This document shows positions 6,968 to 14,367 of a stretch of DNA of 17,498 bases, in pieces. Below the pieces are notes generated by a model that searched no databases, was not told the origin of the DNA, and saw nothing but the letters and a program-made list of their open reading frames with translations. Numbering within the stretch: the stretch's first letter is position 1; every line of letters begins with the position of its first letter. Source of the DNA: Bacillota bacterium (GTDB taxonomy: Bacteria; Bacillota; Clostridia; Acetivibrionales; JAKOSZ01); contig JAKOSZ010000272.1 of the NCBI GenBank assembly GCA_029776555.1, forward strand, positions 1-17,498, in the 5' to 3' direction. Made by a program: the position numbers and the translations under genes.

Positions 6968-7115
6968 AAATGGACAGCCTGGGGGCTTAAGCTTACTGCT
7001 TTTAAATGGTTTGTGTTGTAATCCCGGTTATTTTAAAAGCCTATTCCGTACCGCTGCGGATAGTTTTTTATTTATGACTGCTTTACCGCAAACTATTGGA
7101 AAGAAGGTTTTAACA
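6968..7115 (+). promoter_or_regulatory. Structured ~148-base leader with internal terminator ahead of the DUF2225 gene
   Basis: Between the promoter and the proposed GTG start there is a 9-bp helix GCTTTTAAA/TTTAAAAGC (6998-7006 with 7032-7040, 25-base loop). A terminator-like hairpin abuts it directly. This arrangement suggests attenuation control. It matches no riboswitch class that I recognise. Confidence 0.5.
7041..7069 (+). terminator. Leader terminator (attenuator candidate) upstream of the DUF2225 gene
   Basis: CTATTCCG (7041-7048) pairs with CGGATAG (7057-7063) with one bulged T and an 8-base loop, followed directly by TTTTTT (7064-7069) and ATTT. The upstream genes are on the other strand, so the only visible transcript it could stop is that of the gene it precedes. 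Confidence 0.6.
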
Positions 7116-7787
7116 GTGGATGAAGGTCTCTACAATAAGAAGCTTGTATGTCCTGTGTGTTCAAAGGAATTCCTCACGACAAAAGTCAAAATCAGGGCTG
7201 CCAAAGTCTTATCCAGGGATACGGATTTCTGCCTGCACTACGAGGACTTAAACCCTCTCCTTTACGAAGTGGACGTGTGTGAAAACTGCGGTTATGCCGC
7301 CCTGTCGGAGAAGTTCAGCGACATCTATGACAAGGAACGGGAGACCCTGTTGAAGGAGATCGCTCCCAGGTGGCGCAGGAGGAGTTATGCCGGGGAAAGG
7401 AGCCTTGACACGGCCATAGAGGTGTTTAAACTGGCCCTGTACCAGCTGCAGCTCAGAAAGGCCAAAAGCAGCGAACTGGCAAAGCTTTGCTTAAGGCTGG
7501 CTTGGCTTTACAGGTTTAAAAACGACGAGAGGGAAAAGGAATTCCTGGAGCATGCCCTTAAGTTCTACAAGGACGCCTATGAGAAAGAAAGTTTCCCCGT
7601 AGAAAACCTGGACGAATACACATGCGCCTACATGATAGGGGAACTTAGCAGGCGGCTGGGAAAAAAGGACGAGGCCGTAAGATGGTTCAGCATTCTCATA
7701 AGCTCCAGGGAGGCCAGGCAGAAGCGGACTCTTATGACCCTTATCCAGGACCAGCTGCAGTTCCTGCGGGAAGACAGGAAAAAATAG
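7116..7787 (+). CDS. DUF2225 family protein
   Basis: Conserved Firmicute protein of unknown function, 223 residues. The start is taken as GTG 7116 because AAGAAGG lies 8 bases upstream. The resulting N-terminus (MDEGLYNKKLVCPVCSKEF) matches the usual DUF2225 beginning, while upstream in-frame starts lack a ribosome site and run into the leader terminator. Two CxxC pairs (Cys12/15 and Cys55/58, in VCPVC and VCENCGYAAL) probably bind zinc, with the family motif RDTDFCLHYEDLNPLLYEV between them. Residues from about 90 to the end are helical and TPR-like (KLCLRLAWLYRFKND, YMIGELSRRLGKKDEAVRWF). The AIR-synthase-like gene follows after 37 bases and is probably co-transcribed. No catalytic motif is evident. 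Confidence 0.85.
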   Translation: MDEGLYNKKLVCPVCSKEFLTTKVKIRAAKVLSRDTDFCLHYEDLNPLLYEVDVCENCGYAALSEKFSDIYDKERETLLKEIAPRWRRRSYAGERSLDTAIEVFKLALYQLQLRKAKSSELAKLCLRLAWLYRFKNDEREKEFLEHALKFYKDAYEKESFPVENLDEYTCAYMIGELSRRLGKKDEAVRWFSILISSREARQKRTLMTLIQDQLQFLREDRKK

Positions 7788-7824
7788 ACTGCTGTGACAG
7801 GAAGAGACGGGAGGAAAAATAATA

Positions 7825-8826
7825 ATGGGAGAGCTTTTGGGCATAGGCAAGATCCCCGGTGACAAGCTCGAGAAGATGGTTTTCAGGAAGCTGTCATCCC
7901 GCAGAAGGGAAGTGCTGCTCAGGCCGAGAATAGGAGAGGACTGCGCTGCCGTCGACCTGGGGGGAGACATATGTGTACTGTCTTCCGACCCAATAACGGG
8001 AACTTCCAGCGAGGTAGGCCGCCTGGCAGTCCACGTGACCTGCAACGATATTGCGGCCAACGGCGCCGAACCCGTGGCCTTAATGCTCACCGTCCTGGTT
8101 CCCGTCAACACCGATGAATCCGACCTTGAGTCGTTAATGGAACAGGCCAACAGCGCCGCTTCCCAGCTGGGGGTGGAAATTGTGGGCGGCCACACGGAAG
8201 TGACATCGGCGGTAACGCGGATGACGGTGGTGAGCACCGGCCTGGGAAGAACCATAAGAAGCCGCCTGGTGACCTCTTCAGGGGCAAAGGCCGGCGATGA
8301 CATTGTTCTCACCAAGTGGGCAGGGCTGGAGGGCACCGTCATAATGGCCCACGACAGGGGAGAGGAGTTAAAAAAAGAGTTTGGCGAAGAAGCGGTGGAA
8401 AGGGCCAAATCCCTCATGGACCACATAAGCGTGGTAAAGGAAGGCATAATCGCATGCCGCTTTGGCGCTTCCGCCATGCACGACGTAACCGAGGGAGGGG
8501 TGCTGGGGGCCCTCTGGGAAATGGCCGAAGCGTCGGGCAAGGGCTTTGAGGTGCAAAAGGAGCTCATACCCGTCCTTGAAGAGACTGAAAAGTTTGCCCG
8601 CTACTTTGGAATTGACCCTCTTAAACTTATTTCAAGCGGCTGCATGCTGATTGCCGGCAGTGAGGGCTCAAGGCTTGTCCGGCTTCTCAGTGAAAACGGG
8701 ATTCAGTGCGCCCTGATAGGAAAGTTTACCGAAGACCAAAAGAGGTGGCTCCTGTCGGAAGGGGAGAGGATTGAAGTGGGGCAGCCCGGTGCCGATGAGC
8801 TTTATAAAATCCTGCCCCGGGCTTGA
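7825..8826 (+). CDS. HypE / AIR-synthase-like ATP-binding protein
   Basis: Member of the PurM/AIR synthase superfamily (PurM, ThiL, SelD, HypE), 333 residues, intact. The N-terminal half carries IGEDCAAVDL (37-46) and RLAVHVTCNDIAANGAEPVA, the dimer-forming ATP-binding half. GGHTEVT is at 121-127 and the C-terminal signature HDVTEGGVLGAL at 219-230. The order is closest to HypE-like proteins. However, true HypE ends in a cysteine that accepts the carbamoyl/cyano group, whereas this protein ends LPRA with no C-terminal Cys, and no hyp genes are nearby. So it is an AIR-synthase-related paralogue of unknown substrate, not a demonstrated hydrogenase maturase. Start ATG has GGGAGG upstream. It follows the DUF2225 gene by 37 bases. 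Confidence 0.85.
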   Translation: MGELLGIGKIPGDKLEKMVFRKLSSRRREVLLRPRIGEDCAAVDLGGDICVLSSDPITGTSSEVGRLAVHVTCNDIAANGAEPVALMLTVLVPVNTDESDLESLMEQANSAASQLGVEIVGGHTEVTSAVTRMTVVSTGLGRTIRSRLVTSSGAKAGDDIVLTKWAGLEGTVIMAHDRGEELKKEFGEEAVERAKSLMDHISVVKEGIIACRFGASAMHDVTEGGVLGALWEMAEASGKGFEVQKELIPVLEETEKFARYFGIDPLKLISSGCMLIAGSEGSRLVRLLSENGIQCALIGKFTEDQKRWLLSEGERIEVGQPGADELYKILPRA

Positions 8827-8845
8827 TAAGCTCTAAAGCAGCAAA

Positions 8846-8874
8846 TTGACTCAGGATACCATTAATATTATAAT
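8846..8874 (+). promoter_or_regulatory. Sigma-A promoter of glyA
   Basis: TTGACT (8846-8851), 17 bases, perfect TATAAT (8869-8874), located just after the preceding stop codon. Transcription would begin near 8881, leaving a ~110-base leader before glyA. Confidence 0.85.
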
Positions 8875-8885
8875 TTTTCTAATAA

Positions 8886-8965
8886 AGGCATGCCAAATGA
8901 CTACGGGCTTATTGTGAGTTCCGCAGCCAAGCCCTTTTTTATTCGCAGTGCCTGTTTTCGGAACT
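8886..8965 (+). promoter_or_regulatory. Structured glyA leader with internal terminator
   Basis: The leader contains hairpin GGGCTT/AAGCCC (8905-8910, 8929-8934) followed by six T (8935-8940). AGGCA (8886-8890) can pair with TGCCT (8949-8953) around it. AGTTCCG (8917-8923), inside the hairpin loop, is complementary over 7 bases to CGGAACT (8959-8965), which would form an H-type pseudoknot. No T-box sequence and no riboswitch class that I know is evident. The hairpin could also serve as terminator for the upstream DUF2225/AIRS operon. Confidence 0.45.
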
Positions 8966-8990
8966 AAATCACAGACGGGAGGATATACAA

Positions 8991-10235
8991 ATGTGCGACA
9001 CACGGAATGTCAGAAAGGTTGACCCGGAAATAGCCGATTTGATTCAAAAGGAAGCGGAGCGCCAGAGGTCCAAGATAGAGCTTATTGCCTCGGAAAACTT
9101 CGTGAGCAAAGCCGTTATGGAAGCCATGGGAACTCCCCTTACCAACAAGTATGCCGAAGGATACCCCGGTAAAAGGTACTACGGCGGCTGCGAGTTTGTG
9201 GACGAAGTGGAGAGCCTGGCAATAGAAAGGGCAAAGAGGCTTTTCGGAGCCGAACATGCCAACGTACAGCCCCATTCCGGGGCTCAGGCCAACATGGCGG
9301 TCTTTTTTGCCTTACTTGAACCGGGCGATACCGTACTGGGAATGGAGCTGTCCCACGGAGGGCACCTGACCCACGGCATGGCAAAAAACATTTCGGGAAA
9401 GTATTATAAGGTGGTGCCGTACGGGGTCAGGAAGGATGACGCCAGGATTGACTACGACCAGCTAAGGAAACTGGCAAAGGAAAACAGGCCTAAGCTCATT
9501 ATAGCCGGCGCCAGCGCCTATCCCAGGATTATCGACTTCAAGGCCTTCCGTGAAATCGCCGACGAAGCTGGGGCTTACCTGATGGTGGACATGGCCCATA
9601 TAGCGGGACTGGTAGCTGCCGGACTCCATCCAAGCCCGGTGCCCTACGCCCACGTGGTAACCACCACCACTCACAAGACCCTGAGGGGTCCCAGGGGCGG
9701 AATGATACTCTGCAAAACGGAACTGGCAAAGACCATAGACAGCGCCCTGTTCCCGGGAATCCAGGGAGGGCCTCTGATGCACGTAATCGCGGCAAAAGCC
9801 GTATGCTTAAAAGAGGCTCTCAGCGAATCCTTTAAGGCTTACCAGGAGCAGATTTTGAAAAACGCCAAAGCCCTGGCCCAGGGGCTTTTGAAGAGGGGTT
9901 TTGAACTGGTTTCGGGCGGAACCGACAACCACCTGATGCTGGTGGACTTAAAGAACATGAACATCACCGGAAAAGACGCCCAGAACATGCTGGACCAGGT
10001 GCATATTACCGTCAACAAGAACAGTATACCCTTTGACCCCTTAAGCCCCTTTGTCACCAGCGGCTTAAGGCTGGGAACTCCGGCGGTGACCACCAGGGGA
10101 ATGAAGGAAGACTCCATGGAGGAGATTTCCCAGCTCATATACCTTACACTGAGCGACTTTGAGAAAAACAGGGACCAGGTGCTGGAAAGGGTAAAGGACC
10201 TCACCGCCAGGTTCCCGCTCTTTATGGAGCAGTAA
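8991..10235 (+). CDS. glyA: Serine hydroxymethyltransferase (GlyA)
   Basis: PLP enzyme that interconverts serine and glycine, charging tetrahydrofolate with a one-carbon unit, in the cytoplasm. The 414-residue length is typical. Visible family signatures are ELIASENFVS (30-39), NKYAEGYPGKRYYGG (52-66), HSGAQANMAVF, VDMAHIAGLVAAG with Asp200 and His203, and the PLP-lysine motif TTTTHKTLRGPRGG with Lys229. The C-terminal GLRLGTPAVTTRGM is also conserved. The start ATG is preceded by GGGAGG at a 7-9 base distance. The gene is monocistronic by appearance: it has its own promoter, a structured leader and a hairpin after the stop. Complete and ordinary; the interest lies in the leader. Confidence 0.98.
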   Translation: MCDTRNVRKVDPEIADLIQKEAERQRSKIELIASENFVSKAVMEAMGTPLTNKYAEGYPGKRYYGGCEFVDEVESLAIERAKRLFGAEHANVQPHSGAQANMAVFFALLEPGDTVLGMELSHGGHLTHGMAKNISGKYYKVVPYGVRKDDARIDYDQLRKLAKENRPKLIIAGASAYPRIIDFKAFREIADEAGAYLMVDMAHIAGLVAAGLHPSPVPYAHVVTTTTHKTLRGPRGGMILCKTELAKTIDSALFPGIQGGPLMHVIAAKAVCLKEALSESFKAYQEQILKNAKALAQGLLKRGFELVSGGTDNHLMLVDLKNMNITGKDAQNMLDQVHITVNKNSIPFDPLSPFVTSGLRLGTPAVTTRGMKEDSMEEISQLIYLTLSDFEKNRDQVLERVKDLTARFPLFMEQ

Positions 10236-10244
10236 TGAAGAAAA

Positions 10245-10279
10245 TTAAAAAACGGGCGGCGCTGTTCTGCCGTTTTTAA
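10245..10279 (+). terminator. Hairpin after glyA
   Basis: TTAAAAAACGG (10245-10255) pairs with CCGTTTTTAA (10270-10279) with one bulged A, and an inner GCGGC/GCCG pairing is also possible. The T-run is part of the stem, so it is a plausible but not textbook terminator. Confidence 0.55.
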
Positions 10280-10307
10280 AGCCTTGTCCTGTGGAGGAGG
10301 TGACTGC

Positions 10308-11609
10308 ATGGAAAGGAAAGAACCCTTAGCATACAGGATGTGCCCCAGGACCCTGGAAGAGTTTGTGGGGCAGGAGCATATTGTTGGCAAGGGAAAGCTC
10401 CTCTACAGGATGATAAAGGCTGACACCATAACCTCAATTATTCTCTACGGCCCGCCCGGGACGGGCAAGACTTCCCTGGCCAGGGTCATTGCCGCTTCCA
10501 CAAAAGCCGGCTTTACAAGGTTAAACGCCGTTACGGCCGGGGTAAACGACATCAAAAAGGTGGTGGCCGACGCGAAGAACACCTTTCTCAATCCTTCGGG
10601 CAGGATGCTCCTCTTTATAGACGAGATACACCGCTTTAACAAGGCCCAGCAGGACGCATTGCTGCCCCATGTGGAAGACGGCACCGTAATTCTCGTGGGT
10701 TCGACGACGGAGAACCCATTTTTTGAAGTTAACAAGGCGCTTATATCCCGTTCGCTGGTGTTTATGCTGGAGCCCCTTTCCGAGGAGGACGTGCTGAAAA
10801 TCTTAAGAAACGCCATCTCCGACAGGGAAAGAGGTTTGGGAAACTATAACCTGGAGGTGGAGGAGGAAGCTTTAAGGTATATCGCCGCTGCCTGCGGGGG
10901 AGACAGCCGCATAGCCTTAAACGCCCTGGAGTTGGCCGTTATTGCCTCGGATATGGACAAAGACGGCAAGATCCATGTTGACCTTTCCACTGTCAGGGAG
11001 TGCATAGGGAAAAACCCGATCGCTTTCGACAAGTCGGGCGAATCCCACTATGACAACATAAGCGCTTTTATAAAGTCCATGAGGGGAAGCGACCCGGACG
11101 CAGCGGTCTTTTACCTGGCCAGGGCCCTGTACGCCGGAGAAGATATAGAGTTCCTGGCCAGGAGAATCGTCATCTGCGCCGCCGAAGACGTGGGCATGGC
11201 CAACCCGGCGGCCCTTCAGACAGCCGTGGCGGCAGCCGAGGCGGTGCGCATGATCGGAATGCCGGAGGCGAGAATAATACTGTCCCAGGCGGCAATAATG
11301 GTCGCCACCAGCCCCAAGTCCAATTCCTGCTACATGGCTATTGAAAGCGCCCTTAACGACGTAAAGACCAAGCGCACGGGCCAAGTGCCCATGCACTTGA
11401 GAAACCCTGTCACCGACGGCATGAGGGACTTAGGCTACGGGGCAGGTTACAGGTACGCCCACGACTATCCGGGCAACATCGTGGACCAGGAATATCTCCC
11501 AAAGGAGATGAAGGGAACGGTGTATTACAGGCCGTCGTCCAACGGCTATGAGGCGAGAATAAAGGAATGGCTTGACAAGAGGCGCCCAGGGACAGGGCAA
11601 AGCAAATAA
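10308..11609 (+). CDS. rarA: Replication-associated recombination protein RarA (MgsA)
   Basis: AAA+ ATPase of the RarA/MgsA/WRNIP1 family that acts at stalled replication forks. From ATG 10308, where AGGAGG sits 7 bases upstream, the protein is 433 residues, the normal size. A TTG eight codons earlier is in frame but would swallow the ribosome site. The N-terminus has CPRTLEEFVGQEHIVG. Walker A GPPGTGKT is at 48-55, Walker B LLFIDEIHRF at 101-110, and sensor 1 is in GSTTENPFFEVN. The family-specific C-terminal half is present (RRIVICAAEDVGMANPAAL, RNPVTDGMRDLGYGAGY). A small membrane-protein gene follows after 13 bases, then the LarA-like gene. In B. subtilis rarA is followed by cymR, iscS and mnmA; here iscS-iscU-mnmA also lie downstream. 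Confidence 0.97.
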   Translation: MERKEPLAYRMCPRTLEEFVGQEHIVGKGKLLYRMIKADTITSIILYGPPGTGKTSLARVIAASTKAGFTRLNAVTAGVNDIKKVVADAKNTFLNPSGRMLLFIDEIHRFNKAQQDALLPHVEDGTVILVGSTTENPFFEVNKALISRSLVFMLEPLSEEDVLKILRNAISDRERGLGNYNLEVEEEALRYIAAACGGDSRIALNALELAVIASDMDKDGKIHVDLSTVRECIGKNPIAFDKSGESHYDNISAFIKSMRGSDPDAAVFYLARALYAGEDIEFLARRIVICAAEDVGMANPAALQTAVAAAEAVRMIGMPEARIILSQAAIMVATSPKSNSCYMAIESALNDVKTKRTGQVPMHLRNPVTDGMRDLGYGAGYRYAHDYPGNIVDQEYLPKEMKGTVYYRPSSNGYEARIKEWLDKRRPGTGQSK

Positions 11610-11622
11610 ACAGGAGTTGGCC

Positions 11623-11784
11623 ATGTTAAGAAGAGTGCTGGCCTGGATACTGCTTATAGGCTTTATAGCCTTGATTGTAAACATTGTGTTTATAGGTTAC
11701 AGGAGGACCGAAAGCCTCACTGTCTACCTTTTTATTGCCGTGTTTTTCCTGTTTACCCTGAAAAACAAGAAGGATTGGCAGTAA
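11623..11784 (+). CDS. 53-residue two-helix membrane protein, unknown
   Basis: Small protein beginning at ATG 11623, with AGGAG six bases upstream. It has two predicted membrane helices (about residues 5-24, LAWILLIGFIALIVNIVFI, and about 33-46, VYLFIAVFFLFTL) joined by the short polar turn GYRRTESL, and a basic tail KNKKDWQ. The basic N-terminus (MLRR) suggests both ends face the cytoplasm. It lies 13 bases after rarA and 28 before the LarA-like gene, so it is probably part of that operon. No family recognised. Codon pattern and a clear ribosome site support it being real despite its size. Confidence 0.65.
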   Translation: MLRRVLAWILLIGFIALIVNIVFIGYRRTESLTVYLFIAVFFLFTLKNKKDWQ

Positions 11785-11812
11785 GGCGTAGTTCTTTTTT
11801 GGAGGAAGGAGA

Positions 11813-13060
11813 ATGAATTTCAGATACGGGTTTGGAAAAGGATACGTGGAGTTTAACATAGACGAGGGGAACATACTGGCGGAGCTTCACCAGAATGAAG
11901 TCAGTGTCCTGCTTACCGGGGAGGAAGAGGTTATAAGGGCCCTTAACAATCCCATAGGCAGCGGAAGGCTTTCGGAGATAGTAAAGCCCGGGGAAAAGGT
12001 GGTCATCGTAACCAGCGACATTACCAGGCCCATGCCTGCAAGGACAGTGCTTCCTCCCTTGCTGGATGAGCTCGGTAAGGCCGGGGTTAAGGATGACGAT
12101 ATTACGGTGGTCTTTGCCCTGGGGAGCCACAGGCCTCACACCGATGAGGAGAAGGCCTGCCTGGTAGGAGATGAGGTGTTCAGGAGGATAAGATGTATTG
12201 ACAGTGACCCGGGACAGTGTGAAAGGCTTGGTTTTACAAGCCGCGGCACCCCGGTGGACATTTTCCGGGAGGTGGCAAGGGCTGACCGGCGCATTTGCCT
12301 GGGAAATATCGAGTACCACTATTTTGCCGGCTACAGCGGCGGCGCCAAGGCCATAATGCCGGGAGTCTCATCCAGGGACGCCATCCAGATGAACCACAGC
12401 GCCATGGTAAGGGATGAAGCCAGGGCCGGCGCCCTTGAAGGAAATCCCGTCCGGGAAGACATTGAGGAAGTCACCGGATTTGTCCCCATAGACTTTATAT
12501 TAAACGTGGTCCTGGACGAAAAGAAGAGGATCATAAAGGCCGTGGCCGGGCATTACATTGAGGCCCACCGGGAAGGCTGCCGCTTTTTAGACAGCCTTTA
12601 CAAGGTAAAAATACCGGGAAAGGCCGACATAGTGCTGACAACCCCCGGCGGCTTTCCCAAGGACATAAACCTCTACCAGACCCAGAAAGCCCTGGACAAT
12701 GCCAAACACGCCGTCAGGGACGGCGGAATAGTGATCCTTCTCGCTTCCTGCCGCGAAGGCCTTGGGGAAAAAGTCTTTGAAAGGTGGATCAACGAAGCGG
12801 CTTCCCCCGACGCCCTTATAGAGAGGATACAGGAAAACTTTGAGCTGGGCGGCCACAAGGCGGCGGCAATAGCCATGGTGCTGAAAAGGGCCCGGGTGTT
12901 TTTGGTTTCCGAGCTGGATGAAAAGCTGGTGAGAAAGCTGTTCATGGAGCCCTTTAACTCGGCGGAAGAGGCCTTAAAGGAAGCCTTTAACCGGCTGGGG
13001 GCCGGCTCCAGTGTTATCCTGATGCCCCACGGGGGTTCCACCCTTCCGGTGGCTGAATAA
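11813..13060 (+). CDS. LarA-family (DUF2088) nickel-pincer racemase homologue
   Basis: Resembles lactate racemase LarA, which uses a nickel-pincer nucleotide to racemise 2-hydroxyacids; related members act on other hydroxyacids. The product is 415 residues, the family length. Residues matching the L. plantarum LarA set (numbering recalled from the literature) are present: SDITRPMP with Asp69 and Arg72, GSHRPH with His106, EYHYFAGYSGGAKAIMPG with His169 and the cofactor-tethering Lys179, and NHS with His195. This suggests an active cofactor-dependent enzyme. No larB, larC or larE cofactor-synthesis gene is in the window, so the cofactor must come from elsewhere. The substrate cannot be told. 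Start ATG 11813 follows GGAGGAAGGAG. It sits between the rarA pair and iscS. Confidence 0.85.
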   Translation: MNFRYGFGKGYVEFNIDEGNILAELHQNEVSVLLTGEEEVIRALNNPIGSGRLSEIVKPGEKVVIVTSDITRPMPARTVLPPLLDELGKAGVKDDDITVVFALGSHRPHTDEEKACLVGDEVFRRIRCIDSDPGQCERLGFTSRGTPVDIFREVARADRRICLGNIEYHYFAGYSGGAKAIMPGVSSRDAIQMNHSAMVRDEARAGALEGNPVREDIEEVTGFVPIDFILNVVLDEKKRIIKAVAGHYIEAHREGCRFLDSLYKVKIPGKADIVLTTPGGFPKDINLYQTQKALDNAKHAVRDGGIVILLASCREGLGEKVFERWINEAASPDALIERIQENFELGGHKAAAIAMVLKRARVFLVSELDEKLVRKLFMEPFNSAEEALKEAFNRLGAGSSVILMPHGGSTLPVAE

Positions 13061-13075
13061 GCAAAATTCTTTTGT

Positions 13076-13104
13076 TTGACAACGAAAACATGGGGAAAAA
13101 TAAA
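13076..13104 (+). promoter_or_regulatory. Candidate promoter of iscS-iscU-mnmA
   Basis: Perfect TTGACA (13076-13081), 17 bases, AATAAA (13099-13104); TAAAGT at 13101 is an alternative with a 19-base spacer. The only gap over 100 bases in this set lies here, which supports a separate promoter. No Rrf2-type regulator gene precedes it. Confidence 0.5.
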
Positions 13105-13170
13105 GTGAAAAGATTTATTCGCTGATAACACTGATTCGGGGGAAAACCCTTTTGGTAAGGAGCAATGGAT

Positions 13171-14367
13171 ATGCGGGAAAGATTCGTCTATTTGGACCAT
13201 GCTTCCACAACACCTGTAAGACCGGAAGTGCTGGAGGCCATGCTGCCGTACTTTACCCAAAAGTATGGGAACGCTTCCTCCCTTTACTCCATAGGCAGGG
13301 AAAGCAAAAAGGCTATGGAAGAGGCCAGGATTAAAGTGGCTGCAGCCCTTGGAGCCCAGCCGGGGGAGATATACTTTACCGGCTCAGGCACCGAGGCGGA
13401 CAACTGGGCGATAAAAGGAGCGGCTTACGCCAACAGAAAAAAAGGAAAGCATATAATCACATCGGCCATTGAACACCACGCCGTTCTCCACACCTGCCAG
13501 TACCTTGAGCGGGAAGGTTTTGAGGTTACCTACCTCCCGGTGAACGAAAAAGGCCTGGTATCTCCCGATGACGTCAGGGCGGCCATCAGGGATGACACGG
13601 TGCTGATATCCATAATGTTCGCCAACAATGAAATCGGTACAATACAGCCCATAGCTGAGATTGGGAAGATAGCCGGGGAAAAGGGCGTTTACTTCCACAC
13701 CGACGCGGTACAGGCCGTGGGTAATGTTGAAATAAACGTATCCGGGATGGGCATAGACCTTCTTTCCCTGTCGGGCCACAAGTTTTACGGCCCCAAGGGA
13801 GTGGGCGCCCTGTATGTGAGGAAGGGCGTGAAAATAACTTCCTTCATGCACGGAGGAGGCCAGGAAAGAGGGAGAAGGGCCAGCACCGAGAACATACCCG
13901 CCATTGTGGGCCTGGGGAAGGCCATCGAACTGGCCACGCTTGACATGGAGGAACGTAACCAGAAGCTGATAGCCTTAAGGGACAGGACCATTAATGAAGT
14001 CCTAAAGAGAATCCCCCATGTGCGCTTAAACGGCGACAGGCAGAGGAGGCTCCCGGGGAACGTCAACTTCTCCTTCGAGTATATAGAAGGGGAGTCGCTG
14101 CTCCTAATGCTTGACATGAAGGGAATAGCCGCATCCAGCGGTTCGGCCTGCACCTCCGGCTCCCTTGACCCGTCCCATGTCCTTCTGGCCATCGGCCTCC
14201 CCCACGAGGTAGCCCATGGGTCGCTCCGACTCACTTTCGGAGAGGAAAACACACAGGAGGACGTGGATTATTTGCTGGAAGTGCTCCCCGGCATAGTGGA
14301 GCGTTTAAGGGCCATGTCACCCCTGTATGAAGAAAAAGAGGGATCACAATGTACAGTGAAAAAGTAA
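13171..14367 (+). CDS. iscS: Cysteine desulfurase, IscS/NifS family
   Basis: PLP enzyme that takes sulfur from cysteine as an enzyme-bound persulfide for Fe-S clusters and tRNA thiolation. From ATG 13171 (AAGGAG 8 bases upstream; an earlier ATG at 13165 is only 2 bases from that site) it has 398 residues. Visible motifs: YLDHASTTPV at the N-terminus, FTGSGTEADNWA, the EHHAVLH histidine (His103), HTDAVQA, SGHKFYGPKG with PLP-lysine Lys204, and the flexible persulfide loop SSGSACTSGSL with Cys327. The 3' end overlaps iscU by 19 bases, and mnmA follows, so sulfur from this protein probably serves both. It is equivalent by position to B. subtilis yrvO. Whether it should be called IscS or NifS is a naming matter. 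Confidence 0.95.
   Translation: MRERFVYLDHASTTPVRPEVLEAMLPYFTQKYGNASSLYSIGRESKKAMEEARIKVAAALGAQPGEIYFTGSGTEADNWAIKGAAYANRKKGKHIITSAIEHHAVLHTCQYLEREGFEVTYLPVNEKGLVSPDDVRAAIRDDTVLISIMFANNEIGTIQPIAEIGKIAGEKGVYFHTDAVQAVGNVEINVSGMGIDLLSLSGHKFYGPKGVGALYVRKGVKITSFMHGGGQERGRRASTENIPAIVGLGKAIELATLDMEERNQKLIALRDRTINEVLKRIPHVRLNGDRQRRLPGNVNFSFEYIEGESLLLMLDMKGIAASSGSACTSGSLDPSHVLLAIGLPHEVAHGSLRLTFGEENTQEDVDYLLEVLPGIVERLRAMSPLYEEKEGSQCTVKK

Noticed and set aside
7491..8567. 358-codon open frame on the minus strand
   Set aside because: Antisense to the DUF2225 and AIR-synthase-like genes, both with clear family motifs; serine/proline/threonine-rich composition typical of a shadow frame.
7825..8826. Authentic hydrogenase maturase hypE
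   Set aside because: Lacks the C-terminal cysteine required for cyanide-ligand synthesis and has no hyp or hydrogenase neighbours; kept as an AIR-synthase-like paralogue.
8881..8990. Glycine T-box or glycine riboswitch before glyA
   Set aside because: No T-box core sequence (AGGGTGG-ACCGCG type) and the leader before the terminator is far too short for a tandem glycine aptamer.
11753..12319. 188-codon minus-strand frame
   Set aside because: Antisense to the LarA-like gene, which has complete catalytic motifs.
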